This document shows positions 48,701-59,357 of a stretch of DNA of 64,000 bases, in pieces. A model generated the notes under the pieces. That model was not told the origin of the DNA. It saw nothing but the letters and a program-made list of their open reading frames with translations, and did no database searches. Each line of letters begins with the position of its first letter. Positions within the stretch are counted from its first letter, which is position 1. The stretch is taken from NCBI GenBank assembly GCA_003864495.1, contig ML133401.1, positions 930,001 to 994,000 on the forward strand, read 5' to 3'. Position numbers and translations under genes: made by a program. This DNA is from Nemopilema nomurai (Eukaryota; Cnidaria; Scyphozoa; Rhizostomeae; Rhizostomatidae).

Positions 48701-49229
48701 TAACAATGATGATGTTGATAAAGATAGTGACAAGAAAGATGGTAGTGGTGGTGATGGTATAGTGGTGGAGAATAGAAATTAAGTTAGTACCTTTGGGTCA
48801 TGAATAAAGGCAGAGTTCTTGCATCCAGGCGGCATGTCACCAGTGGTGGCATACTTCAGGCATTCGATTATTGTCTGAGATAAAAATACAAAGAATTTCA
48901 GCATTGTAGTAACAAATGTTACTTTGCAGAAAAAGACCTTTAGTTTGCAAAATATTCATTACATCACTACTGTTTTAGTTATTATTTCAGTTCTGTACAA
49001 ATTAAATTACCATTTTGATACTCCACAATTTTACAAGAGAAAATGCATGCCATTATAGATACATTAATACATAAATACAGTAAGCTAGTGCAACTATCAA
49101 ACTTACTGTTTTCCCACATCCATTTGCTCCAACCAGCAAGGTCAAAGGAGTTTGAAACTCTATTACACTAAAATCGGTTGGGCTGTAGCTACGAATCCCA
49201 CAGATTGCCATCTTTTCCAGAACAGCCAT
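24736..49229 (-). CDS. RAD50: DNA double-strand break repair protein RAD50
   Basis: 34 exons, phases consistent throughout, 1315 aa (human 1312). Minus-strand exons: 49107-49229, 48791-48874, 48370-48471, 47640-47699, 46070-46111, 45777-45850, 45583-45642, 44975-45020, 44707-44775, 44267-44356, 43905-43965, 43204-43281, 41362-41438, 40861-40962, 37794-37863, 37225-37325, 36773-36877, 35855-36168, 34921-35103, 34197-34322, 32855-32999, 32382-32495, 31168-31263, 30392-30539, 29833-29890, 29271-29376, 28663-28928, 28139-28318, 27072-27481, 26359-26438, 25870-25932, 25323-25456, 25028-25156, 24736-24787. ATPase and tether of the MRE11-RAD50-NBS1 complex. Seen: Walker A GANGCGKT (exon 1), Q-loop FCHQEDANW (exon 6), hook CPLC (exon 21) between coiled coils, CSAGQK signature (exon 31), Walker [13 protein letters not shown] (exon 32), [10 protein letters not shown] (exon 33). 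Exons 26 (start) and 34 are least certain. Confidence 0.95.
26152..26271 (+). repeat. Dispersed repeat B, copy 1 (RAD50 intron)
   Basis: About 120 bp resembling 60070-60195, sharing GTCAGCTTTTGGT, GCATATTC, TTTAAGTATGCA and GGCTATTGTGAA or a near variant in the same order. Confidence 0.7.
31123..31160 (+). repeat. Short tandem duplication next to RAD50 exon 23
   Basis: GCTCCTCCACATTAACA appears twice in a row just past the donor site of exon 23 (minus strand). Confidence 0.85.
31757..31854 (+). repeat. 49-bp tandem duplication in a RAD50 intron
   Basis: Two units beginning ATCACTG (31757 and 31806) and sharing GGGAATATCACTCAAAAACA and GCGGATTAACCT; differences are few, so the duplication is young. 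Confidence 0.9.
32803..32850 (+). repeat. 15-bp tandem repeat abutting the zinc-hook exon donor
   Basis: AAAAGATGAGTAGTC is repeated three times plus a partial copy, immediately downstream (minus strand) of the RAD50 hook exon donor (exon end 32855). The unit is a multiple of three and has no stop in the RAD50 frame. Confidence 0.92.
35430..35745. mobile_element. MITE with GGGGCGCTTATT sub-repeats in a RAD50 intron
   Basis: The ends are inverted: TACCGGAAATGACAGAATTA at the left and, inverted at the right, TACCGTAAATGACGAAATTA, with a TA at each edge. The inside repeats GGGGCGCTTATTCGGCAGG and GGGGCGGTTATT variants at least six times. No ORF. Confidence 0.75.
38071..38112 (+). repeat. (ATG)n low-complexity run
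   Basis: GATGATGATG-type trinucleotide run. It opens the long frame that leads into the Rep-like ORF as a string of Met codons and is probably 5' non-coding. Confidence 0.85.
38230..39234 (+). CDS. CRESS-DNA-virus-type Rep protein, intact ORF in a RAD50 intron
   Basis: One-exon ORF; from the ATG at 38230 it gives 334 aa (the frame opens at 38071 through a Met-rich simple repeat). The C-terminal half is a superfamily 3 helicase of the CRESS Rep kind. Walker A GNTGKT is at 204-209, Walker B VVFD at 242-245, an [11 protein letters not shown] block near 255-264, motif C ending in Asn at 283-289, and an arginine-finger-like SNDR at 298-301. The N-terminal half keeps the layout of an HUH endonuclease (FTYT motif I near 17-20, RGYAIF near 56-61, FFEIG near 105-109). 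However, the expected His of motif II is Met, and the expected Tyr and Lys of motif III are absent. Such proteins normally start rolling-circle replication. Here nicking looks lost while the helicase is whole. It overlaps the ORF at 39203-40207 tail to tail. An old integrated copy that has stayed open, possibly host-used. Confidence 0.85.
   Translation: MTLAVRARGAKAKCWTFTYTCCPENAKELLEQRRVDFAYLIASKVTSDAVYRNMLRGYAIFRCQKRKHQVEEIIGIEGRPERLEVAIAKGSSRHHMAQVKCGESFFEIGENSLKRKDKSQLEVMRDRRNQDATEEAMVEEFGESWLHSQSTVDRSIQRQQTEVSKQQMLERFQNANLRQWQETVLRLVRTQGPRRITFVVDEEGNTGKTFLAKYIMATKNALYLTSTSLRDIAYAWQGEQYVVFDVSREKSTKLNYSTLETIKNGVVFSTKYKSSTKVSPIPIIICMMNCKPYAKMMSNDRYHIVALSKSQDPLDTTISLTIEDFRYAQEPEDK
39203..40207 (-). 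CDS. Zinc-finger protein with helical, recombinase-like middle; unknown function
   Basis: Intact 334-aa ORF, one exon. A C2H2 finger lies near the N-terminus (C33-x4-C38-x13-H52-x4-H57), and a C-x2-C-x12-H-x3-C finger lies near residues 270-290 within [15 protein letters not shown]. Between them is an all-helical region ([20 protein letters not shown] through [15 protein letters not shown]) that recalls the core-binding domain of tyrosine recombinases such as Crypton-like elements of cnidarians. No catalytic R..H.xxR..Y domain is present. That resemblance is my inference. The last codons overlap the Rep-like ORF by 32 bp in opposite sense. A TATTTATA-like box lies about 40 bp upstream of the start on its strand (near 40243-40251). 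It may be the second gene of the same inserted unit. Confidence 0.7.
   Translation of the reverse strand: MSSTVLRWKGVPGAAKMKKRLMLGANVHGIFQCPIRDCEHEGFRSQRGCRKHVTNSHPWFFYFDEYPKDVIDDGDAPQNTCDKKIDEPKDVISSSNIIPDEVIFSETFAKWMCSSTGGGRTKAHANQICSRALKFIQYSQDDHSMLEWIEGAKIDHNLASMSCLSAFLQHLENEKSIGHAGSVSYINALLETMEYRKFQGVSASILSNFSVAEVFLKRARKCIARKMRVQWTEQLDVDTLERKGHWASLQDLQKVIPFHMGRYKKIVARCRECSAEVYFTTRLEAHLDECEARRPISEVSAKHFSRTRNPIKEEQQLRQLFRKVFICLRALGRI
43499..43576 (+). repeat. 40-bp tandem duplication in a RAD50 intron
   Basis: Two units sharing GATACTGA.AAAAGGTGACC and GGTTATGCCGGCAAA in direct order. Confidence 0.88.
45240..45545 (+). repeat. Degenerate AT-rich tandem repeat in RAD50 intron 7
   Basis: The motif ACAGCTAATATCTAAT followed by ATTATTA recurs about every 28-32 bp with much drift (AACAGCTTATATCT, AACAGCTAATATCT, GACAGCTAACATCT and so on) across some 300 bp. 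Confidence 0.75.
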
Positions 49230-49242
49230 GATTATGATTTTG

Positions 49243-51365
49243 CTGCCAAACAGAAAGCTGGGATGAAGACAACAAAAAACATCCCTTCTGGTTAAATAGT
49301 GACCACAACTGAACCCCATTATCTAAGCAGGCAGTGGAATAATAAAAACTTTTGGCAACAAACTGGCATGGAAGATCCTTACATATATGAATAAATCTAT
49401 AAGATTTGGTAATATGATAGACATGTGGAATGATCACTTTTGGTTAAGAATCAGGGCATCTTTTGTCTTGATTTTAATACAGAAAAGTGTTATTTACAAG
49501 GTTGCCTTTCAGAATTATTAAATACCTGCCATTACCAATGAAACATGGGCTGCTGCCATTACAAGGACAGTCGGGAGGGGGTGGGGTACTCTTTAGTACT
49601 CTGGCACCGTACTATCAAACTCAAGCATCAAAATGTTTTTTGTAGAATCCAGATTCTACAGTTTCGCCATGCAGTGCTATTGTAATAAAATTTAATACAC
49701 GTAGGCATCAAAGAAGAAAAGGCTGGCGATCTTCATGAAGTGGCTTGTTGAGATCGAGAACAGAGGGACAATTTCAGGAGGGGTAACGAGATAAGAAATT
49801 GAAAATTGCAAAAATGGTACTCTCCCATTTGGGCCAGGAAAGAGGAAAATAAATCTTAAAATATGACACACAGCTGCATATTGTTCGATCTATAAATTCA
49901 ATATCGAAATTTTGTAACTCGTGTCAAAAATGCCGTGGCCTAAATTATTCGACTGCATTTTCTTCTTGCAAGTCGTTTCACTTAAATTAACGGGCATAGA
50001 TAAGAGCATAAAATACTTATTACGTTCTTTGACTCACATTTAGGTAGCTGCAACAACAATGGTTATGCCGACAGAAGAAATTCACATTCAGAAAGTTGTC
50101 CGACGCTTTGCAGAACTGCCGCCATTATTATCTTGCGCACGAGTATTCAAAAGCCAGAGGAGAACGCGGGAAAACACTTCATGCTGGTTTGCGGTCCCCA
50201 TTTCATGTTCCGCTGCTCTTTTGGGTCTCCAAAACTCATTCAGAAACTTTAAAAGCTGCAATCAGATCGTAATTTACTTCTTGCACTCCGCATTTTGGTG
50301 AAACTTTCACTGCATGCAAATACTCCGATTTCTACCATAAAGTTCTAGCACTAGAAATAAATGAAACGACTAGAAAGAGTTATGCATGGCATTCCAGCTT
50401 TTCAACAAAGCAGGCAAAAAGACCCCTGAGCAGTCCAAGAAAATTGGGGTAGGGGCAGACTCAAACACAAAAATATGCACAAGAAAAGAGACAAAAAAAT
50501 TTATGAACTTCAAGAAGGTACAATTTACAAAAAAGTTCAGGGCATGAGCTCCAACCCCCGTCGTCGGAGGCCTTCGATAATTCTTGGGCCTCTCGTGTCC
50601 CTCAAGTAAAAATTTCCAGTTGTCCTCCTTTCGAAGCAATTATGTGTCAGAGATTGTCTTATTTTGCCCTTGTAGTTGCATCCAAATATTCATTACCTAT
50701 ATTTCAGTGCTCTTCTTTTATCTATTCACGCACTCATGTTTGTAGAAAGATGGCAACGATCCAGTAAGGTTGTTGTACAGCCAAAATCTTCACGGGTGCA
50801 TTTTGCTACAAAAGACGTTAATTAATTATTAATTCAAGCGCTTCTTTGTCACGGCTTATTGTAATGAAGGTTATATTGACGCGCAGAGCAGTTTCACTAA
50901 ATCTGTTCGTTCGCAAGTAGTATCGAATCGGGTTTGCATGCAGTCTGTTGCATTACAAAACTTAGTCAAGCTTTTCTGCCACAGAAGCCGTGAGGTATGA
51001 GTTATTATGTATTCTACCTAGTAGCTGAAGACTTTTTCCCTTTGTGTATTTATTTCTTTGTATATCAGCAAGTTTATTGCAGTTCTTGTAAAAATTCATC
51101 CTTAGTACTGACTAACTGCCAAAATAAATATTCAGATTCTAAGGGACCCATAAACGAAGCAATTAGTGAACAAGTAGACTAATTTTAAATACAATCTGTG
51201 GTTGCCGGGAATAAAATTATGATCTGGCTGCAGAATCGAGTATATTGTGAAACATTGCAACGAAGTCCTTTGTTTGTAACTGCTAACCATATACTTCTAT
51301 CGGTTATCGAATATCAGTCGATTTGAGAACAAAGGAGATTCGCTCCAATGATAAACATTAGTGTG
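49243..51365. other. Upstream region of RAD50, no other gene supported
   Basis: A TTCTGTTTGGCAG acceptor-like site lies 14 bp before the RAD50 ATG (minus strand, AG at 49244-49243). It hints at a 5' UTR intron, with the transcription start farther right. A minus-strand frame at 50370-50639 and a plus-strand frame at 50059-50301 show no family features. The rest is AT-rich. Confidence 0.4.
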
Positions 51366-51756
51366 TACACGCTTTTTTTAAGAAACCTACCTCAAGGCCT
51401 AGTTCCAAAAGTTCCTTATTCGTAGACCTCAAATTAGCAGATTTTAGTACCAAAATTTCCTTAAAAATTCCTAAATTTTAACTGCACATCAATAAGCTTT
51501 AGCACTTAATAGAGAGAGGGCCATATGCGGAAACTACTCGACGAAGCACTTGACACACGAATAGCAAACAATATATGGAAGAATTCGCTGCAAATGAATG
51601 GAACCGGCTTTTTAGTTCTTGATGCTGGCCATTATAAAAATTTTCAAATCGAAAAGTTCCTTAGGAATTTCATTTTTAGTAGTATAAGTTCTTTAAATAT
51701 TTCGACCTTCTACATGTAGGTTCCTTATAAAGTGGTTCCTTATAAGAAAGCGTGTA
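51366..51756. mobile_element. MITE, family TACACGC (copy 2)
   Basis: Inverted termini TACACGCTTTTTTTAAGAAA at the left and the inverted TACACGCTTTCTTATAAGGA at the right. It is collinear with 15701-16112 over nearly its whole length and TA-flanked. Confidence 0.82.
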
Positions 51757-54387
51757 TACCAGTAAGTGGCCCCTAAAAGCTTTTACATGAAGCTAGATTG
51801 GACTTTTTGGATCGTGAAAACGTTCAAGTTTTATAGCGTGATTTCGTGAGTGATTTGCTCGTGAACGTTAATACTCACTTTTTGTGCACGGGAGCTCATG
51901 AATCAGAAACGTTATCATCGGGGAGGGTCAGCTACGTTAAGATAGAGCAATATAGTTTCGATATCGAGATATATAGGTCGATCAATTTCACTGACCTCCA
52001 AACTGCCAGGAGGGAAATTTGCCTACACTTCCATGGAGTTTCAAACTCCAAACTCAGGTTAACTTGAACGTGAATACCGAAAAAACGTCAGAATTTCACA
52101 GATTTGCACCGTGAATTCGTGATTCACACCCTCTTTGAGGGGGGGGGGGGGGCACCAGTAAGCTGGCCCGGTCTAGATTTTGTCAAAATGGAATAACCTG
52201 GAATGGCCTCGACGTTCGCTAACTGGTGCGTGCTTCAAAGTCTTCATTAAAGCCTCGTCCGGTTGTCGAGGTGGCAGCTGTTAGAAAATCGCCGTTTCTC
52301 TCAATCTTTAGAACAGCCGGCAATTACCAGTACGGGCTAACACGTATTTCGCCTCCAACTTACAAGTACATATTCTTCAAATCTATGAGACTTTTGAACG
52401 GTAGATGCTGAATTGGCAGTTTGACGAAAATAGCATAGTTGGTCTTTTATATGGCTAGGGACGGGTGGGAAATCCGAGTGGGCAAAGAAGGACGTTGTTA
52501 AGTGACATGAGAGCTAATGTTTGCGACGATAGAGTTCTACAGTGTGACGTCACCAAGAACCTTTTGTTGACTTTAACCACATAACATAAAGGATCACTAT
52601 AAAATACTTTAACCAAATATGCAAAGTTGGCCAAATATGGCTTAAATCTGTTATGATGTTGTCAATTAAAAAATTTGAAATTTGCTAACGAGCCACTGTT
52701 ATTTTGGCTCTGTTTGTAAAGTTATGAACAGAGACAAAAATACAGAGGTTTGATGGGGGAAGAGCCAATACACATGTAGCCATTTCTCTGGTAATGTGTA
52801 ACACAATAGACTTATTATACCTATTTAGAGATATTTCATGATGCTCTTTCGGGTTATGGAATTCCTAAAATCGATTTTTGTGACGTCATCACTTAGCCTA
52901 TGTTTGGCCTTTGCATGATCATAGGCAACATGATGATTCCTTTTATGTTATAAAGTGGTAATTTCAATTGCCGGGCCAGAAAATAAGATTTGATGCATGC
53001 TATGCGTGTCTTCCTACCAAGGGACCGAATCAGATGCCGTGCCTGTTAAAGTGATCCGTATGTCTGTAAGAAAATTTTCCAAGGCACCAGGATGGATTCA
53101 AATTTGAACATGATTATGAGTTAAAGCTCTACAACACATACGGATACGAAGTTAAAGCTTTACAACATAAGTTACGAATCAAACAATTTTACAATACATT
53201 GGTAAAAAGTCTAAAATATAGTCTAAAGTCTAAAAGAGGGTTAACGAAAAGCACTAACCCTGTGAATAGTGGCATCATAATATGAAAAGAGAAGCGTATC
53301 AAAAATCATTCCATAATAGTTAGCAAAATCAGACTAATGGCTAAAGTTTTGGTTATGCTCCTTTTTAATTACACTAACGACCGACTCTTCTTCATATCAA
53401 ACAAAAACGCCAAGATTTTCTTACATAATCTATACTTTTTGTCAAGAATGAACTTAGCAAGATACCTTTAAGCCGTACAAAGAATGTGGCTTCTGTTTAA
53501 ATCCTAAGAACAGTAACAGAAATTTCAGTTATTCAGGTTCCCAGCTTTCAACTAATTCACACGCAAGCTGCCCTGTTCATAGTTGCTGAGCGCAAATTCA
53601 GAGAGCAGCACTGTACTTGTGGCTATAATGTCAACAGAAAATCTCACCTTGGCATGTTGCCAAGCAGTAAAGGAAACCTGCCTATGAACATTTCTAGATT
53701 CTGGTTTAGCACCAACAGAAACCAGAAGTCATCAAAATTTGCATCGCTAGATAATTTCTCCATATTTTGTTGTTCATGCATTAATCATAAAATTGGGCAA
53801 CAAACTTGTATTGATGTTGTTATATTGTCATTGTTTACTTCTGTTTTTGATCTTGGTTTTAAAGCATGCAAAATTGCACAAGCCCAGTGCAATGGCAGTA
53901 CAAAGGCGGTTGTACTCAAGCGTTCAATATAGCTAATCTATTTAAAATGTGCACGATCAAAATTCTGCCTCGCTATACGTAGGAATTGAAATGCTCGTGC
54001 AAGACACGGTGGCTGAAGGTTTTGCTAATGTTTTTCTGGAGAGGCAATGATTTATCAATGTCAGGAGAAATTCGATTGGAAAAGACGAAGCTTGATAGCT
54101 CACATCGATGTGTGATTTTTGAACCTTCCTACAAGACAATCTAATAGGATTGTGCAAGTGACTGGATAATTAGATACTGACGCAGGATTATCTCTCTTTA
54201 TATTCAGACATTTAATGACATGCAAGTCATCATGTAGTGAGAGGCAGAACTGGGAATCCCTCAGTTGACGTGGTCTCTTATTAGAGGTGTGGGATTTTAA
54301 AAACACTTTTTGCGAGATAGGACTAGCAAGTATCATGACCCATGCAATTATTCTTTATGATATCGTTTTCATTTCTAGATATAGTTA
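51757..54387. other. Intergenic, no gene seen
   Basis: AT-rich with a poly-G run (about 52139-52152) followed by CACCAGTAAG. No exon, RNA gene or complete element could be supported. Short frames at 53654-53932 and 54100-54336 lack recognisable domains. Confidence 0.5.
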
Positions 54388-55140
54388 GGGGTGCTGTAAA
54401 ATTTCATAAATTTATGACAAGTGTTTGCTTTATACAACAACTTCCATCTCTAACTCCTTATAGAGAATTCCTCTGTTTATGTTCTATGAAAGTTATTTCA
54501 AATCAATTGCGTGAAAGCATTACTATATAGCCTGAACATAATTAAAGGTATCTATACAAAGTTTCTTCTCCAATCTGAAAAATTGCTAGCTCAAAATAAT
54601 TCTTAGATTTTTATTTGCATAGCGTTTTAAAATCTTTTTTCCCATTTTCTGCTTCGTCAATGTGGCGCAAGCTTTGGTTTTTACATTAACCTTCTAGGCT
54701 GTTTTCTCTTCAATTTAAATCTCTTCCAAATGGGTACACAATTTTCAAAAACGGGCGCTAGACCAGCTTCAACGCAGCGAAGGGAAGGCAAATGCCATAA
54801 GACGCCCTTTAAATCTGCCACTGGTCATGGCTGTCTTACAGTTTTCTGCATTTATCCCGAAGTATCACTATTCACGGAGACTTCGAGCCTTAAGTTGATC
54901 ATACCATACAACGAACTTTTAAAATTTTTTACCAAAAAAAAAGCAAGCCGAAGAAGCACTAGACGCGAAGGCAGAGAAAGAGATACTTGAAGAGATAATT
55001 CAAGACCTGCTGGTTCCTATAAGCATGCTGTTCGCAATGCTGAATTCACCACAGCTGACACAGATTCATGTAAATGTTGTTTTTCTTCGTTGACAACCAT
55101 TAACTTCAGTTGGGAAGTTTCCACATTTTCAGAAATTGTT
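54388..55140 (+). repeat. Dispersed repeat A, copy 2
   Basis: Matches 21506-21790 over 54388-54680 and again over about 55030-55135. The middle (about 54690-55020) has no counterpart in copy 1 and may be an insertion here or a deletion there. A small frame with MGTQFSKTG at 54730 lies in this middle part. Confidence 0.75.
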
Positions 55141-55350
55141 CTTCTTTTTGTAAATATCTAATCTGATCTGGGCTGAGCCAACATCCTATGTACACTTTAA
55201 AAATATTACATCGCTGTTGTCACTTTGCATTATGACTTCAAAAGCAATTGTAACTTGCATTGTAACCTGGCCTAGCCTCACACTTCTATTAGCGAAACCA
55301 GTCGCGCAGCTCGATGCAATTAGGATCTGCATTCAATTCAACCATTCTTC

Positions 55351-56493
55351 ATGTCATCCTCGAATGGACTTCTCTGTTTATGTCCGTACTTAACGTTTAT
55401 GAGCCCTGTATGTAAGACGCTTGAGGAAGACTTAAGAATGAGCTCTTTTTTGTTAATGTATGTGACGTCATTTATCCTGCTTCAGATGAGTACACCGCCG
55501 GCGGTGCTGATGGCGAATTCAACCTGGGACATCATTGTCAATGCCACGATACAAAACAGCACAACAGCCTCGTCTTCCACCTGTTTGTCATTTCGTGGCC
55601 AGCAATACAGATCTTATGGCCTTACAGAAGTATTCGTCTGGTCGGTGATTGGTTTGGCAACTGTGTCGCTCAATGCGGTTTATTTGATCAAACTCAATCG
55701 ACCAAGCAATCGGAAATCACATTTTTCTGCCTACGTGACCTCGGTTGTGCTGTGTAACATTTTTGCTGGACTGTTGGTTCATCCTGGCATGGCCTACGAT
55801 GTTTACTCAGAACACAGGTCGTGCGTTATGTATTACTACCTTCTGTTGTCCTTCCTGATTTGCATATTATTTAATTTTCTTATGGCAGCCGTGATGTCTG
55901 TTGATCGGTACTTTCTCATAGTCAAAATAATAAAGAAGAAGTTGTCACGGTCTAGAAATAGCAGCTATCTTGCGGCTGGTGCTGCTAAGCCTGGCATGGT
56001 CTTGGCCGTGAGTGTCTCTTTTTCGGTACTTCGACTGTTTTTCCAAGACATTATGATAAAAGTTATAATCTTCGTGTGCGTCACAACAGCAGCGATTAGC
56101 ATGATTTTATCAATCGTCGTCCTCTGGAAAATAAGGTCCATTGGGGTGAACAGCAATCAAGGCACGAGGCGCTCCAACCCGGCTCTGATCCGATACAAAC
56201 AAACCGTCACAAAGATGCAGGTGATGACCTGGTCGCTAATCATCTCAATTTTGCCGATTTCTGCTGCTTTTGCCGCTGTGCGTATTTTCAAAGTAAGTCT
56301 GAACTTAAAGATACTTACTTTAGCAGCAAACATGTTTTGGCTTAGGCCCATCATCGATCCCATTGCAGACCTGTGCATTAAACAACGCGTTGGGGTAGAC
56401 CTAGAATCCGACGACGCCATCCAAATGAGGCAAAGACTTCAAATGGATAGGCCTGTTTATGATTACAAGCGTGAAAGAAGTCCGAGGTCATGA
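55351..56493 (+). CDS. Divergent class A (rhodopsin-like) GPCR
   Basis: One-exon ORF, up to 380 aa (a later ATG at 55438 is also possible). The N-terminus has three glycosylation sites (NST, NAT, NST). Seven membrane segments are readable: VFVWSVIGLATVSLNAVYLI (TM1), SAYVTSVVLCNIFAGLLV (TM2), a TM3 that ends SVDRYFLI (DRY-like), a short TM4, IIFVCVTTAAISMILSIVVL (TM5), MTWSLIISILPISAAF (TM6) and LKILTLAANMFW (TM7) followed by DPIAD. Departures from the family: no Asp in TM2, DPIAD in place of NPxxY, and almost no second outer loop, so the usual loop-to-TM3 disulphide partner is missing. The ligand is unknown. Likely one of the expanded one-exon GPCRs of cnidarians (inference). Confidence 0.83.
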   Translation: MSSSNGLLCLCPYLTFMSPVCKTLEEDLRMSSFLLMYVTSFILLQMSTPPAVLMANSTWDIIVNATIQNSTTASSSTCLSFRGQQYRSYGLTEVFVWSVIGLATVSLNAVYLIKLNRPSNRKSHFSAYVTSVVLCNIFAGLLVHPGMAYDVYSEHRSCVMYYYLLLSFLICILFNFLMAAVMSVDRYFLIVKIIKKKLSRSRNSSYLAAGAAKPGMVLAVSVSFSVLRLFFQDIMIKVIIFVCVTTAAISMILSIVVLWKIRSIGVNSNQGTRRSNPALIRYKQTVTKMQVMTWSLIISILPISAAFAAVRIFKVSLNLKILTLAANMFWLRPIIDPIADLCIKQRVGVDLESDDAIQMRQRLQMDRPVYDYKRERSPRS

Positions 56494-58389
56494 GATTGGA
56501 GCTCGTTTGTTGCCGGACAGAAGAGGTTCTGCATGAATTTGCTATCTTGAAAAGAAAGATGGAGTTCAGCATACTGGCTAGGGAAGATCTGAAGAAGGAA
56601 CCTGAGGGTGCTTCTTGACCACTTAACCTGCTCCCGGTTAAGAAATAAAATTGGTTACCGAATGGTTCAAGAGAACAGCTATTCACGTCAAATTAAAAGA
56701 GTAGGCGGGATTCCGACTCTATAGTTAGCTAATACAAGTGAAATTCTAGCCCCTGGCGTTTCTTTCATTATTTTCACAAGTTTCTGGGACGCTGAAAGAA
56801 TTCAACTTCTTACTCGTGCCCCAATTATCCTTTCGATAGAAGGGCGAAACAATTTTTCCCTCAAGAAAGGTAACAAAGCAAATGCATTGATTCTAGCATT
56901 TTAGAACAAGATTTCTTTGTCAATCTTCGGTAAACATATAGACATGATCAATTCCCCACTCAAGCGAAAGACAGTTTAAAGGTTTCCACTTAGAAGTAAA
57001 CATACTTACCAACTGTTATATTTTACAAAGTTGTATTTTCTACGGAGAGATCAAAATGACTTACCTCATTGAAAATGAGCTATCTTAATGAAAATGATTC
57101 ACCTTAAGATAATGATTTGCCTTAAGAAAATGATTCACCTTAATGAGAACGATTTACGTTGCTGAGGACCATTTTAATTCATTGAGAATTATATACATTA
57201 ACTAGATACTTTTACACTTATGTAAATGATTTACCTTAATGAGACTGAGTCTCCTTGACCAGGCGCTAAGACTTCGTTCATAGACTTTGGCACCACCAAT
57301 CAGTTGCAATGAGATTTCTAAATAGCAAACTGGTATCGTACACATCTTAATTTCACATTTTTAGTAAGTTTTTTGAGAAATTTTTAATGTTATGACTTAA
57401 AGGCAGGCTTTCTTGTCTCGTATAGGCAGATTATTATCATATTTCAGTCTAATTTGGTAAAACGTATCAATGTAGAATAGGTAGAATAAACATCGATTAT
57501 AAAGGGTACCGTATATTCTCCAATGAATTCCAGGGTCGTTTATTCAATTTTTTTAACTTTCGATAGGGGCGTTTATTAGAGAGAGGGGTTAGGAGGGAAA
57601 CGTTAATATCATATTTACGACGTCTTGAGAAGCATTAATTGGAGAAGGCGACTATAGAAGAGAGGGTTTATTAGAGGATTTACGTATGGGTATTGTAAAT
57701 TGGTTTTCGTCTTCTCTACTTTGCGTTGCAAACCTGACGAAGGTGTTCTGTAGTAACGCTCATTAACTGATTCGCTTGGGCACTTTGCCACGTCCTTCGA
57801 TCTAACTTTTAGACAGCATTAATGCTGCATCAGTAGACATCGTGATAAAGCATCACCGAATGATGTATGAAGCGTAACATTGACGTGCCAAGGAGCTTTT
57901 ATGAGAAGGCTAAGTAGTGACTTTTACACTTAAGTAGTGATCAGTTAAGTAGTCTTAGATAGTGAACACTGGAATACGCTTTACTTACATATTGGTTGTT
58001 TACTTTTTATTTTTGCCTATCAAAGCAACCCAAGTTCTTGAATATTTTACGTATGAAAATTATGACGAAACATGAAATAAAGTGCTATTAAAGTAGTGCT
58101 GAAAGAGGCACAGAAACATCATGCTATCATATCGCTTGCATGCTGTATCTATGATTATAAGATCGAAATTGATAATTATTGATTGCATTCCTAACAGTCA
58201 ATGATAGTGCCATCAAGGCATAAAGAGGAACACATCGAGGATGTGCCACTAACAATGAAGGTATAATAATTAAGCAAAAATGATAATTACACATCTGCAC
58301 CATAATGGCCTTGGTAAACTGTTTAATGAGAATGAGGTGCATTATAGACTCTTTGATAAAAGTGAATTGAGAGTTTATTTATCTAAGAC
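56494..58389. other. Intergenic, repeats only
   Basis: No gene is supported. It holds a degenerate tandem repeat (57053-57255) and a GGGGCGTTTATTAGA region near 57560 that resembles part of the 35430-35745 MITE. Confidence 0.5.
57053..57255 (+). repeat. Degenerate ~22-bp tandem repeat
   Basis: The motif AATGATTCACCTTAATGA recurs with variation (AATGATTTGCCTTAAG, AACGATTTACGTTGCTGA, AATGATTTACCTTAATGA) over about 200 bp. Confidence 0.75.
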
Positions 58390-59357
58390 CAGGGCCGGAT
58401 TATTAGAAAGAGGGGCGTATGGCCGAATACCCTAAAACAACAGGGACTCTGTGATCTGCAAGCCCCCCAGCGGGTCAAGGGCAGGACCCTGGTAGGGGTT
58501 GGGGGTTCCAGGAGCGAAGCTCCCAGAAGCTCTAGAGATTTTGCCATTTATGAGGCCTCTAAAGTTATTTAGAATCCTTAAATTTGTCTCAAAGAGACTT
58601 TTTCAGCGTAAGAAAACCACAAGGAACACTAACGTCTGAATGTCCAAAGCATTAGCGGACAACGAGAGTCAACCAAGTTGGCTCATACGCCACTCCATTT
58701 TAGGTTCGGCGTATATGCTAGCGACAGATTGCATAAAATCGGGTGAAGAAAACCCAAAGAACATCTATATCATCTACTGTTTATTTTAAGATTTTTCAAC
58801 AAAACGAAAATATAAACTCGAGAAATGCACTTAACAAGCAAGCCACGAGTATAACAATGAATGTCTCAGTACAATATTTGTTTAATCGCCTCCAAGGGGG
58901 CTGATAGAGTTTATTCTTCTGGGATGTCTTGATGCATAAAAATATATTATTTTCTCAAAATCTAACTTCATGTCTCTATTAATATAGTACATTAGAACTG
59001 AGGCATTTAAACGAGGCTCGCTCATAGAGCTACGGTAGAAATTCTTTACATATCGGAGAGCAGAGCTCTTTCCACCGTTGCGCTTGTTGCAGGGATGATG
59101 AGAAGGATACGCAGGATCATAAATACGTTTGTAAAGAGCAAGTGCAGTTTTTCAAGGTCGAAAGATTTTATCCTAGTGAAGTCCAGGGAAGATTTTGCAT
59201 TATGTCTCTGCTCCATAGCGTTGTAGCAGAGGAGGGGCCTATCGCCAACACCTTCAATCCATATCTTTAGGCACAAACTCAGTAGAAAATAGTGATTGCT
59301 CTGCAAAAATAGGGGGGCCTACACCCCTTACGCCCCCCCCTCTTGAATCCGGTACTG
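58390..59357 (-). mobile_element. hAT relic with a C-terminal transposase fragment
   Basis: The left terminus CAGGGCCGGATTATTAGAAA starts at 58390. The right terminus, inverted, begins CAGTACCGGATTCAAG at 59357, and both continue into GGGGCGTA. TAAGAC lies directly outside each terminus (58384-58389 and 59358-59363). The minus strand over 59046-59310 ends with IIPATSATVERALLSDM, the start of a hAT dimerisation domain. The element is truncated and inactive. Confidence 0.7.

Noticed and set aside
50370..50639. Minus-strand 89-aa frame with RPKNYRRPPTTGVGAH
   Set aside because: No start context, no domain, low complexity around it; looks like repeat-derived sequence.
54730..54990. Plus-strand frame with MGTQFSKTG (myristoylation-like start)
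   Set aside because: Lies within a dispersed repeat and has no conserved domain; the tail is simple basic sequence.
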